Part shown: one piece after another, positions 52,536-60,974 of the stretch | How the letters are laid out: every line of letters starts with the position of its first letter | Position numbering within the stretch: the stretch's first letter is position 1 | DNA from: Pacificispira sp040217575 | GTDB taxonomy: Bacteria > Pseudomonadota > Alphaproteobacteria > UBA8366 > Aestuariispiraceae | DNA: 64,000 nucleotides | Assembly: GCA_040217575.1 (NCBI GenBank) | Contig: JAVJPW010000006.1 | Coordinates: forward strand, 1,302,001 to 1,366,000 | Direction: 5' to 3' | The notes under the pieces: generated by a model | The model's database searches: none | What the model was told of the DNA's origin: nothing | The model's input: only the letters and a program-made list of their open reading frames with translations | Program-made: the position numbers and the translations under genes

Positions 52536-52901
52536 GAGTGCTTCCTTAATTGGACTGACGCCCACCGTTGTGCGTCGTGACAGGGCCAGGGACGGACGGC
52601 GGGCTTGGATTGCCGCGTGTTACACAGCACACACTGTGCCAGAAGCGCATCTATATTTTATGCATATAAATCAATGTGATATAAAATGTCGCATAAAATA
52701 TGGGCAGACACAAAAGATCAAATTGCAGGCATATGCCTAAAAAATAATCTGTGTTGCTGTATGGGTCAGAATGAAACTTTGACAGGGCGACGGCGGATGG
52801 AATTGGCGTGCCATCGCGCCCCTTGAAATGTACCTTAAGCGCTAGCATCATTGATGTATTGCCACTATGCCGTTTCGACGCTGAGTTAGGTATCAAAGTC
52901 A
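52536..52901. other. 366-base regulatory region between glnB and the PAS gene
   Basis: No gene is seen. The glnB-proximal part holds the sigma-54-type element at 52626-52642. 52650-52745 is markedly AT-rich with TATGCATA- and TATAAA-like tracts and the perfect palindrome AGGCATATGCCT (52727-52738), about 85 bases upstream of the sigma-54 element, a distance suited to an enhancer. No clear NtrC consensus (TGCAC-N7-GTGCA type) was found. The right part holds nothing definite except TTGACA near 52777. Confidence 0.6.
52626..52642 (-). promoter_or_regulatory. sigma-54-type promoter of glnB-glnA
   Basis: Read on the minus strand, CTGGCACAGTGTGTGCT matches the -24/-12 consensus YTGGCACG-N4-TTGCW with GG and GC at the right spacing. 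It differs only at the G after CAC and one T of TTGC. Transcription would start about 80 bases before glnB. Confidence 0.7.
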
Positions 52902-53450
52902 ATGCTCGTTGAACTCCCCGAGTTCTTCCATCCCGTGAATGAGGCCTTCGCAAAACATTGGCTTTCGCTGCGTGGCGACGAGCTGCTTCCGCATGTGAAG
53001 GATTTCCGGCCGGAAGACGTCCCGCAATTGCTTTCCAGTTTCGTGATCTACGATCTGGAATCTCGGGATATGATCCGGATCCGCTTGGCGGGCTCGGCCA
53101 TTCTGGCGCGGCACGGTTTTAACAGTACCGGGACCAACTATCTGGATCTGGTCGCACCGGAACGCCGGGCAAAGGCTTCTGAGGCGTTTTGGCTTTTGGC
53201 AACGCAGCCTTGTGCCATGCGGGTCATATTGCGGCACGAATACGAGAACGGCCTTTTCGCACAGACCGAGGCTTTGGGCATGCCGATGGGGGTGCCTGAT
53301 GGGGAAACGCCGCGCCTTTATTACACCGGCCAGGAAATTGAAAATGAATGGCGGTTGCGCGTTGATGAAACCGGTCGGACCCGCAGGCTTGGTGTGCTTC
53401 GCAGGGACTTCATCGACATCGGGGCGGGCGTTCCTGACTTCCAGGACTAG
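52902..53450 (+). CDS. PAS domain protein (PAS_5 type)
   Basis: A 182-residue protein with a single PAS-like sensory domain of the PAS_5 family, known in alphaproteobacteria. Blocks are WLSLRGDELLPHVKDFRPED, SSFVIYDLESRDMIRIRLAG and GTNYLDLVAPERRAKASEAF. No output domain, signal peptide or membrane segment is present. It is monocistronic, between the glnB regulatory region and ilvD. Ligand and partner unknown. Confidence 0.8.
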   Translation: MLVELPEFFHPVNEAFAKHWLSLRGDELLPHVKDFRPEDVPQLLSSFVIYDLESRDMIRIRLAGSAILARHGFNSTGTNYLDLVAPERRAKASEAFWLLATQPCAMRVILRHEYENGLFAQTEALGMPMGVPDGETPRLYYTGQEIENEWRLRVDETGRTRRLGVLRRDFIDIGAGVPDFQD

Positions 53451-53542
53451 GTTTTTCACCGCGATTTCGTTTTCCTGATCTACGGGCGATGCTAAAAGCA
53501 TCGTCTGACAATAATATTCTGCCGTTTCGGGAGGGAAGCCCC

Positions 53543-55258
53543 ATGGCCATCGACAAATCCAAACTGCCCAGCCGCCACGTCTCCGTCGGTCCGGCGAGCG
53601 CACCCCATCGTTCCTACTATTATGCCATGGGCATGACGGAAGAAGAGATTGCCCGGCCCTTCGTCGGCGTTGCGACCTGCTGGAATGAAGCAGCACCGTG
53701 CAACATTTCGCTGTCGCGTCAGGCACAGGCGGTGAAAAAGGGCGTGAAGGCGGCCAATGGGACACCACGCGAATTTACGACGATCACCGTTACCGACGGG
53801 ATCGCCATGGGCCATGCGGGCATGTATTCGTCCCTTCCAAGTCGCGATCTGATTGCAGACTCGGTCGAACTCACCATGCGTGGTCATTGTTACGATGCGA
53901 TGGTGGGCTTGGCCGGTTGCGACAAGTCGCTGCCGGGCATCATGATGTCGATGGTGCGCCTGAATGTTCCGTCCGTCTTCATCTATGGCGGGTCGATCCT
54001 TCCAGGCAAATACAAGGGCCGGGATCTGACCGTCCAGGACGTGTTCGAAGCGGTCGGCAAGTTTTCCGGCGGGCAGATCGACGCCGAAGAGCTGCATGGC
54101 ATCGAATGCGCGGCCTGTCCGTCCGCCGGATCGTGCGGCGGCCAGTTCACTGCCAACACCATGGCGTGTGTGTCGGAAGCAATCGGCCTTGCGCTTCCCG
54201 GGTCGGCGGGGGCACCGGCCCCTTACGAAAGCCGCGATGCGTGGTGCGAAGCATCCGGTGAGGCGGTCATGGCATGCCTGGAAAAGGGTATCCGCCCGCG
54301 CGATATCGTTACCCGTAAGTCGCTGGAAAACGCTGCGCGCGTGGTGGCGGCGTCCGGTGGGTCGACGAATGCCGGTCTGCATCTGCCCGCGATCGCGAAT
54401 GAATGCGGGATCGAATTCGACCTGAACGATGTCACGGAAATCTTCAAATCGACCCCTTATATCGCCGACCTGAAGCCGGGCGGACGGTATGTGGCGAAGG
54501 ACCTTTATGAAATTGGCGGGGTCGAGGTGATTATGAAGGCCCTGATGGATGGTGGCTATCTGCATGGCGACTGCATCACGGTGACCGGAAAGACAATCGA
54601 AGAGAACCTGGCGGATGTAGCCTTCCCGACAGACCAGGACATTGTGCGTCCCACATCCAACCCGTTGACGCCCACCGGTGGCGTTGTCGGTCTGCGCGGA
54701 AATCTGGCACCGGAAGGGGCCATCGTGAAGGTTGCGGGCATGCAGAACCAGAAATTCTCGGGCCCGGCGCGATGTTTCGAATGCGAAGAAGACGCCTACA
54801 AGGCGGTCGAGGCACGCAACTACAAGGAAGGCGACGTTCTGGTCATCCGCTATGAAGGTCCCAAGGGCGGGCCCGGCATGCGCGAGATGCTGGCGACAAC
54901 CGCGGCGATCTATGGCCAGGGCATGGGCGACAAGGTCGCGCTGATCACGGATGGCCGCTTCTCCGGCGCGACACGGGGTTTCTGTGTCGGGCATGTCGGA
55001 CCCGAAGCCGCCGTCGGCGGTCCAATTGGCCTGATCAAGGACGGTGATATTATTACGCTGGATGCGGTTGAAGGTACGATTGAAGTGAACCTGACCGAAG
55101 ACCAGCTGGAAGAACGTCGCAAGGAATGGGAACCGCGAAGCCACAATTATCAGTCCGGCGCGCTGTGGCGGTTTGCACAAACGGTTGGACCGGCGGTGAA
55201 GGGGGCGGTGACTCACCCCGGCGCTGCGGCCGAAACCCATACCTATGCCGATATTTGA
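53543..55258 (+). CDS. ilvD: dihydroxy-acid dehydratase
   Basis: Iron-sulfur dehydratase of branched-chain amino-acid synthesis. The 571-residue protein has VGVATCWNEAAPCNISLSRQ, MVGLAGCDKSLPGIMMSM and CPSAGSCGGQFTANTMACVS with the cluster Cys residues. It ends with GRFSGATRGFCVGHVGPEAA. The length and CGGQFTANTM variant also occur in sugar-acid dehydratases of the same superfamily, so that alternative remains. GGGAGGG precedes the ATG at 53543. The next gene is a ureohydrolase 23 bases on. Confidence 0.9.
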   Translation: MAIDKSKLPSRHVSVGPASAPHRSYYYAMGMTEEEIARPFVGVATCWNEAAPCNISLSRQAQAVKKGVKAANGTPREFTTITVTDGIAMGHAGMYSSLPSRDLIADSVELTMRGHCYDAMVGLAGCDKSLPGIMMSMVRLNVPSVFIYGGSILPGKYKGRDLTVQDVFEAVGKFSGGQIDAEELHGIECAACPSAGSCGGQFTANTMACVSEAIGLALPGSAGAPAPYESRDAWCEASGEAVMACLEKGIRPRDIVTRKSLENAARVVAASGGSTNAGLHLPAIANECGIEFDLNDVTEIFKSTPYIADLKPGGRYVAKDLYEIGGVEVIMKALMDGGYLHGDCITVTGKTIEENLADVAFPTDQDIVRPTSNPLTPTGGVVGLRGNLAPEGAIVKVAGMQNQKFSGPARCFECEEDAYKAVEARNYKEGDVLVIRYEGPKGGPGMREMLATTAAIYGQGMGDKVALITDGRFSGATRGFCVGHVGPEAAVGGPIGLIKDGDIITLDAVEGTIEVNLTEDQLEERRKEWEPRSHNYQSGALWRFAQTVGPAVKGAVTHPGAAAETHTYADI

Positions 55259-55281
55259 CCCGTCTGCGGGAGAACGGTTAG

Positions 55282-56244
55282 ATGGCTGTGAAACTGACGG
55301 AGGCACCGGGCGGTCCGTGCCGGACATTCCTTGATTTTCCCTTTGCGGACGATCTGGACAATCTGAACGCCGACTTCGCCTTCATCGGCATACCGTTCGG
55401 CATGCCCTATTCCCCGGAAGCAATGGCAAACGACCAGTCCCGCGCGCCGGATGCCTTCCGACAGGACAGCGAACACGCCCCCTATACCCGTGAACATTTC
55501 GACTGGGACCTGGGTGGGCCGCTTCTGGACGGGCGGGACATACGGGTGGTCGACTGTGGCAACGTCACTGCCGACATGGCGGACCACAGGGAACATTACC
55601 GCCGGGCCGAAGCTGCGATGCGCAAGATCTTCAAATCAGGGGCTACGCCGATCATCTTCGGCGGTGATCACGGCATTCCCATTCCGGTGATGCGCGCGTT
55701 GGAGGAAACCGGCCAGACCGGCATCACGCTGGTCCATATCGATGCGCATCTGGACTGGCGGGATGAGGTGAATGGCGAAAAGGACGGTTATTCCAGCCCC
55801 ATTCGCCGGGCATCCGAAATGCCGTGGTTCGACAAGATCGTGCAGATCGGGATTCGCGGGATCGGCAGTGCGCGCACGGGGGAGGTTGAAGATGCCCGCG
55901 CCTATGGGGCGGACATCGTTACATCCTACGAACTGCACGACATCGGGATGGACGCCGTCCTGGACCGTATCCCTGATGGTGGCCCGTATTATTTCACCAT
56001 CGACGCGGACGGTCTGGACCCGACCATCATGCCCGCCGTCATGGCCCAGACGCCGGGCGGCGTCACATGGCATCAGATGCGAAAACTGATCCATGGATTG
56101 GTTAAAAAGGGGCGGGTCCTGGGTATGGATCTGGTGGAAATCGCACCGTCCCGCGATGTGGGGCGCATTACCATGGTCCACGCCGAACGCATCATCTGCA
56201 ATTTCATCGGTGCGGCGGTGCGGGCCGGATACTGCGACCGCTAG
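55282..56244 (+). CDS. agmatinase/arginase-family ureohydrolase
   Basis: A second ureohydrolase of 320 residues, divergent from the one at 2485. Mn ligands are IIFGGDHGIPIPVM, LVHIDAHLDWRDEV and FTIDADGLDPTIMPAVMAQ. IDADGLD keeps the SFDxDxxDP ligands but not its first residues. The loop between the last two motifs is shorter than in the first copy, which suggests another guanidino substrate. GGAGAACGG precedes the start. It follows ilvD by 23 bases and overlaps the convergent methyltransferase gene by 4. Confidence 0.85.
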   Translation: MAVKLTEAPGGPCRTFLDFPFADDLDNLNADFAFIGIPFGMPYSPEAMANDQSRAPDAFRQDSEHAPYTREHFDWDLGGPLLDGRDIRVVDCGNVTADMADHREHYRRAEAAMRKIFKSGATPIIFGGDHGIPIPVMRALEETGQTGITLVHIDAHLDWRDEVNGEKDGYSSPIRRASEMPWFDKIVQIGIRGIGSARTGEVEDARAYGADIVTSYELHDIGMDAVLDRIPDGGPYYFTIDADGLDPTIMPAVMAQTPGGVTWHQMRKLIHGLVKKGRVLGMDLVEIAPSRDVGRITMVHAERIICNFIGAAVRAGYCDR

Positions 56245-57053
56245 GGTTTCGTCGCATCGACGATGAAACTTCCCGGCGGGCCAGAGGTGCTTTCGGGCAG
56301 CCGAAACATGCCATCGCCGGTTGGGATCATGCACGGAAAGGCCGGCCACGGAATGGTCGGATATTCCTTGAACCGCCGGATCTCTAGTCCGGCTCCCAGG
56401 AGGCTTCCGATGACATCTCCCAGTCCATGCATCCACTCATATGTGGTTTTGTGGACCAGTTCGCGGCCGTCTCCGGCATAGGTCGTGTCTTCATCGAACC
56501 GTTGATGGCTTCCCGGCGGGTATGCGTGGTACAGCCGACCCTGGTCGTCCTGTTCCATCTGCACCATGGATGGGTGCCCTTCGGCCAGAAACAGGCGTCC
56601 GCCCGGCTTCAGCAGACCTGCGATGACCTTGGCCCAGGGAACCAGGTCCGGTAGCCAGTAAATCGCGCCCCAGCTGACATAGACCAGATCGAAGGTACTT
56701 ACGGGCAGCACTTCCGGTGCGTCGTAGACATTTGCATGGACGAATGCCACGTCGGTTCCAGTCTTATCGGCAAATAGTCGCGCCTGCTTCACTGCGTCTT
56801 CTGAAAAATCCAGTCCGGTTGCGATTGCACCGCGCCGCGCAAGCCTGATCGTGTCCAATCCGAAGTGACATTGCAGATGCGCCAGGCGCAGACCGTAGAC
56901 GTCTCCCAATTCCATGTCATCAATCGGCGTAATCGAATTATCGCCCGCGAAGAAAGCATCGAACTGATAGATGCCGGACGTGTCCGTTGCATGGATGGCG
57001 ACACGCTCGCTCCACGACTTTCGGTTGGCTTCGATTTTGTTTTCAAGGTCCAT
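56241..57053 (-). CDS. class I SAM-dependent methyltransferase
   Basis: A 270-residue methyltransferase. SAM motifs are LRLAHLQCHFGLDTIRLARRG (motif I, atypical glycines), GLDFSEDAVKQARLFAD, FDLVYVSWGAIYWLPDL and GLLKPGGRLFLAEGHPS. The HLQCHFGLDT variant is common in a bacterial subgroup whose substrates are unknown to me. It is the last gene of the dioxygenase - lyase-like - methyltransferase operon, 25 bases after the lyase homologue. One sampled 60-base line has 30 G+C, low for this genome. Confidence 0.87.
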   Translation of the reverse strand: MDLENKIEANRKSWSERVAIHATDTSGIYQFDAFFAGDNSITPIDDMELGDVYGLRLAHLQCHFGLDTIRLARRGAIATGLDFSEDAVKQARLFADKTGTDVAFVHANVYDAPEVLPVSTFDLVYVSWGAIYWLPDLVPWAKVIAGLLKPGGRLFLAEGHPSMVQMEQDDQGRLYHAYPPGSHQRFDEDTTYAGDGRELVHKTTYEWMHGLGDVIGSLLGAGLEIRRFKEYPTIPWPAFPCMIPTGDGMFRLPESTSGPPGSFIVDATKP

Positions 57054-57078
57054 GCTTCGCTTTCAACTGGCGAATCTT

Positions 57079-58545
57079 TCAGGGCATTCCACTTTCGCGG
57101 AAATTTGTCGCCAACAGTTCGACTTCGCCGGCAATGGGTCGGCTTTCCCTAAGGTACGGACTGTGCTCACGGACCAAGTTGAAGGTCGATCTCAGATTGC
57201 TTGCGACTTCAATCCCACGCAGGTCGCAGGCTTGGGCCGCGACGACCGATTCCAACGCGACAAGTTGGGACAGTCTATTGATTGTCTCATCCAGTTGCAG
57301 GGCAGACTGAAAACTGTGTGTTGGAACATCTTCTATGCCGTTGGCATTGATGCTGGGAGAGATGACAGGGGGGACGGCGGCATGTTGCAGTTCGGCCAAC
57401 AGCGACTCCGCCAGTTTCAGCAAGGGGGCAAAACCGTTGGTCCCGACATCCGGGTCTGCCAGATAGTTCGGGAGCCCGGAATGCTCCGTGTTGCAAAGCT
57501 TCGAAATTCGGGCGACGCAACTCACACCACAGACGGCAAGCGCCTGGGCGAGGGAATTGCACTCTAGTGCAAGCCGAAGTTTAAAATAGTTCCCTGTGGA
57601 CACAACGTCGCCGTCGCTTGGGACGACACTGGGGTTGTCGTCGGCATTGCCGAGTTCGTTCACTAACGCGGAAGCAAGCTTCTTTTGGGCAGCATTTGCG
57701 CACGCGATCGGCTGCACGGCATTTCGAAACGAAATTGGATCCTGAATAAACCGCGGCGTTAACGCCTGACCGGACAACAGATCGGACAGTGCTTTTGCGC
57801 AACTTCGATCCTCCACGTCATGCAACTGATCCAGTGGGCCGGGGTTGGCCTGAAAGCCCAGCATTGAAAGTGCGATGACGTGGGTTGCCGCAGACAGAAC
57901 GTTTAAAACGGTATGCCACGACAGGCAGGCGGCGGCTGTCGAAAAACTTCCGTGATTGGCAAGCGCCAGACCGTCTCGCGGCCCCAGGGAAGGGGGCGTG
58001 ATGCCTGCGTCTGCCAGCGCTTTGGCGGAAGGTAAGGCCGCACCGTCGGCGGTGGTTATTTCGCCGCCCATTCCCATGATGGCACGCCCCATTTCCGCAC
58101 CCAACAGCAGATCGGAAGCGCCAATCGACCCGAACCTCCGAACCACCGGGACCAGATCTGCATTCAGTACGTCCTTAAGGTGTTCAACAACGGCAGGCGA
58201 CGCGCCAGAGGCACCGGTCAGAAGGGTGTTCAACCGCGCGATCATGGCGCCTCGTACCAAAACGCGAGGAAGCGCAGGGCCCAGGCTTTGTGCGCGGCCG
58301 TTCAGTGTTTCAACGGAAAAGGCGCTAAGAGACTCTTCCGGCAGCGCCTCTTTGGCGCGTGACCCAAGGCCGGTTGTTACCCCGTATATGGGGGTGCGGT
58401 TTTCGATGGCCTTCTCGATCAATGCGCGGGCGTCGCGAACGCGGTTCATAGAGCGTGCATTCAACGACAGGACTGTCTGGGAACGAGCGAGATCGCAGAA
58501 CTGATGATGGGAGAGTATACGGTCCCCAAGTTCAAACGTGGTCAT
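57079..58545 (-). CDS. HAL/PAL-family aromatic amino acid lyase homologue lacking the MIO triad
   Basis: A 488-residue member of the histidine/phenylalanine ammonia-lyase fold. IYGVTTGLG keeps the catalytic Tyr (54), GLALANHGSFSTAAACL the Asn, and NANGIEDVPTHSF the Glu. Where HAL reads GSVGASGDLAP this protein reads GSIGASDLLLG (Ala143-Ser144-Asp145), so the Gly needed for MIO formation is missing. The SHA motif is GRA (Arg84), and QDPYSLR is QDPISFR. The ATG overlaps the dioxygenase stop as ATGA. A true ammonia-lyase role is doubtful; a new activity or binding role is possible. Confidence 0.85.
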   Translation of the reverse strand: MTTFELGDRILSHHQFCDLARSQTVLSLNARSMNRVRDARALIEKAIENRTPIYGVTTGLGSRAKEALPEESLSAFSVETLNGRAQSLGPALPRVLVRGAMIARLNTLLTGASGASPAVVEHLKDVLNADLVPVVRRFGSIGASDLLLGAEMGRAIMGMGGEITTADGAALPSAKALADAGITPPSLGPRDGLALANHGSFSTAAACLSWHTVLNVLSAATHVIALSMLGFQANPGPLDQLHDVEDRSCAKALSDLLSGQALTPRFIQDPISFRNAVQPIACANAAQKKLASALVNELGNADDNPSVVPSDGDVVSTGNYFKLRLALECNSLAQALAVCGVSCVARISKLCNTEHSGLPNYLADPDVGTNGFAPLLKLAESLLAELQHAAVPPVISPSINANGIEDVPTHSFQSALQLDETINRLSQLVALESVVAAQACDLRGIEVASNLRSTFNLVREHSPYLRESRPIAGEVELLATNFRESGMP

Positions 58546-59372
58546 GGTGCCATCCATTGGTCCGGATCGTCGGTTGGCGGACGGAAGTAGACAACGATAC
58601 GCCCTTTAGGGTCGGCCTTGGCCCCATCTTCCCACTTTGCCATGCCGTGGACCGCATGTCGGTGGACGATGTAAGCCTCCCCCGGGGCGGCGGAAATTCG
58701 GATGCGGCGGCATGTCTCGAAAGCCTGCTTGCGCACCGCCTGATATCCGTCCGTCAGGTCAATTTTTCCCCAGCCATTGTGCGGAACGGTCCCAAGGGTC
58801 TTACGGAACCAGTCGCCGACCAGTTTGTGGGACCCCTCCCATACTGTCAGGGGCGCAGCACCTTCGTCATAATACGTTGCCGGGATGCCCAGGATGAAGG
58901 CGTGGAACTCCTTCAGAAAGCGACGGCGTTCCGATCCTTCCTTCAACAGTCCGTCCACGTGGGCGGCATCGCGGTCCCGGCGGAACCGATACAGAGAATC
59001 GCTTTCGCCCGACATCGGCAGCGGATAGCCGGCGCGGCAGACTGAAACCTGTGCGCGGTCCCAGGCGATACCGCGAAACCCAAGGGTTTCCAGTACGAAG
59101 TCAACCGCGGTTCCGGCAAGCCGCGGGCCGCCGCCCACGACGCCGTTGACGTCGTTCGGCAGAACATTCACACCCGCGAACCAAGTGTCCTGATAACGCC
59201 ACCATTCCGCATTCTCCGGATTGGTCAGCGTCGCATCGATCGCGGAGCGGCTTTCTTCCAGCCAATTTGCCAATCTGGGATCGAACGGAAACCGGCACCA
59301 GCCGAGTTCCCGGTACTGTCGCAACATATCGCCATTGTCGGCGTCTTCGGTTGGTCTTGGTGCAGGTCGCAT
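58542..59372 (-). CDS. PhyH-like Fe(II)/2-oxoglutarate dioxygenase
   Basis: A 276-residue protein resembling phytanoyl-CoA-dioxygenase-type enzymes. The facial triad is plausible: His-x-Asp in DAAHVDGLLKEG and distal His in YIVHRHAVHGMAKW, with Arg in GRIVVYFRPP for the 2-oxoglutarate carboxylate. GIPATYYDEGAAPLTVWEGS is the usual strand before the distal His. It leads the operon; its stop overlaps the start of the lyase homologue. The ATG at 59327 is an alternative start. Substrate unknown. Confidence 0.75.
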   Translation of the reverse strand: MRPAPRPTEDADNGDMLRQYRELGWCRFPFDPRLANWLEESRSAIDATLTNPENAEWWRYQDTWFAGVNVLPNDVNGVVGGGPRLAGTAVDFVLETLGFRGIAWDRAQVSVCRAGYPLPMSGESDSLYRFRRDRDAAHVDGLLKEGSERRRFLKEFHAFILGIPATYYDEGAAPLTVWEGSHKLVGDWFRKTLGTVPHNGWGKIDLTDGYQAVRKQAFETCRRIRISAAPGEAYIVHRHAVHGMAKWEDGAKADPKGRIVVYFRPPTDDPDQWMAP

Positions 59373-59461
59373 GTCCGGAGCATATCGCCATCGGTGTCTT
59401 TTCCAAGCCCGGGTGATCCATTAGCGTGCGTCGAACAAGATAGAATCGATACGAGGATGCG

Positions 59462-60973
59462 ATGCCCAGGATTGCGGTCGGCGGATTTCAGCACGAAACC
59501 AATACCTTTGCGCCGATCAAGGCGGATATGAAGGCGTTTGAAACGCCGGGCGGATGGCCCGCCTTGTCCCGAGGGGAAGCGATGTTTTCTTCCGTAGACG
59601 GGGTGCATATTCCCATCACCGGTGCGGTCGAGTTCCTGCGTCAGGCGGGTGCCGAAATGGTACCGCTGTGCTGGTCGAACGCGACACCGTCGGCCCATGT
59701 AACGCAGGACGCGTTCGAACGAATTTCAAAGATGATGCTGGACGATCTGGCGCTGGCGCGGCGCGATGGTCTGGATGGTGTCTATCTGGACCTGCATGGT
59801 GCCATGGTCTGCGAACATACCGAAGATGGCGAGGGGGAGTTGCTGCGCCGTGTCCGTGATTTGGTCGGCCCGGACGTCCCTGTTGCTGTCAGCCTGGACC
59901 TGCATGCCAACCTGACCGAAGAAATGGTCGCGTACGCGGACGTCATCGACATTTACAGAACCTACCCGCATATCGATATGGGGGAAACGGGCGCGCGTAC
60001 GGCGCAGCATCTGATGAAATTGATTCAGTCCGGTGGGCGCTGGGCAAAGGCATTCCGGCGGACGGAGTTCCTGATTCCGTTGAATTTCGGGTGCACCGAC
60101 ATCGATCCGCCGCGAACTCTCTACAATACTGATCTGACCGGATTGCTTGCGGGTGATCCAAAACTGACGGCGCTCGCGCTCGCCATGGGGTTCCCGCTGT
60201 CCGATATTCATGCCGTCGGGCCGGGACTGGTCGCGTACGGGGATGATCAGTCTGCCGCGGATCGGGCGGCGGACGCACTGATCGACAGGGTGAATGCGCG
60301 GGAAGCGGCATTTGGCGAGCGGGTCTTTCTGCCGGATGAGGCGGTTGCCGAGGCAAAGCGCCTGTTGGCGCAGCCGGGATCCGGTCCGGTTGTTCTGGCG
60401 GACACACAGGACAACCCTGGCGGCGGCGGTACCGGCGACACGACGGGGCTGTTGCGTGCGATGCTGGCCGGCGGCGCGGGATTGGTTCCGGGCGGTGCCG
60501 CGATCGGTGTATTCAACGACCCGGAAAGCGCCGCGCGGGCGCACCGGCACCCGATCGGCACGACAGTGAATTTCGACCTGGGTGGAAAACTGTTTCCGGG
60601 CGACACGCCGCTTGCGGGCGGGTTTGAAATCCGGTCGCTGGAAGACGGGAAGTTTACAGGTACCGGTCCGATGTGGGGCGGCGCCCGGTATGAGATGGGG
60701 GCCTATGCGCGCCTGTGCCGGGATGGGGTTGATGTTGTCGTCGCTTCGACTGCGGAACAGGCGGGCGACCAGTCCATGTACCGGCATGTCGGCATTGAAC
60801 CATCCGCCGTTGGTATTCTGGCGGTCAAAAGTTCCGTCCATTTTCGCGCGGATTTTGAACCGATCGCGCGCGCGGTCCTGACGGTCGCGGCACCGGGCCC
60901 GGTCTTTGCCGACCCGGGAACACTTTCTTTCCGGAATGCGCGGCCCGGCCTGCGGTTGCGGCCCGCGCGCTAA
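59462..60973 (+). CDS. M81-family metallopeptidase (MlrC-like)
   Basis: Member of the family named for MlrC of microcystin degradation, 503 residues. It starts RIAVGGFQHETNTFAPIKAD with the His-Glu zinc motif. It then has YLDLHGAMVCEHTEDGEGEL, VSLDLHANLTEEMV, TYPHIDMGETGART, and DNPGGGGTGDTTGLLRAML in the C-terminal part. Most members have no proven substrate and probably act on small peptides or amides. It is divergent from the dioxygenase operon across about 90 bases and may process a related compound, though this is only positional. Confidence 0.9.
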   Translation: MPRIAVGGFQHETNTFAPIKADMKAFETPGGWPALSRGEAMFSSVDGVHIPITGAVEFLRQAGAEMVPLCWSNATPSAHVTQDAFERISKMMLDDLALARRDGLDGVYLDLHGAMVCEHTEDGEGELLRRVRDLVGPDVPVAVSLDLHANLTEEMVAYADVIDIYRTYPHIDMGETGARTAQHLMKLIQSGGRWAKAFRRTEFLIPLNFGCTDIDPPRTLYNTDLTGLLAGDPKLTALALAMGFPLSDIHAVGPGLVAYGDDQSAADRAADALIDRVNAREAAFGERVFLPDEAVAEAKRLLAQPGSGPVVLADTQDNPGGGGTGDTTGLLRAMLAGGAGLVPGGAAIGVFNDPESAARAHRHPIGTTVNFDLGGKLFPGDTPLAGGFEIRSLEDGKFTGTGPMWGGARYEMGAYARLCRDGVDVVVASTAEQAGDQSMYRHVGIEPSAVGILAVKSSVHFRADFEPIARAVLTVAAPGPVFADPGTLSFRNARPGLRLRPAR

Positions 60974-60974
60974 C

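Noticed and set aside
52650..52745. NtrC enhancer sites upstream of glnB
   Set aside because: No sequence fits the TGCAC-N7-GTGCA consensus; the palindrome AGGCATATGCCT is reported without naming a protein.
53492..55327. 611-codon open frame antisense to ilvD
   Set aside because: It exactly mirrors the coding gene and has no recognisable domain; long antisense frames are expected at high G+C.
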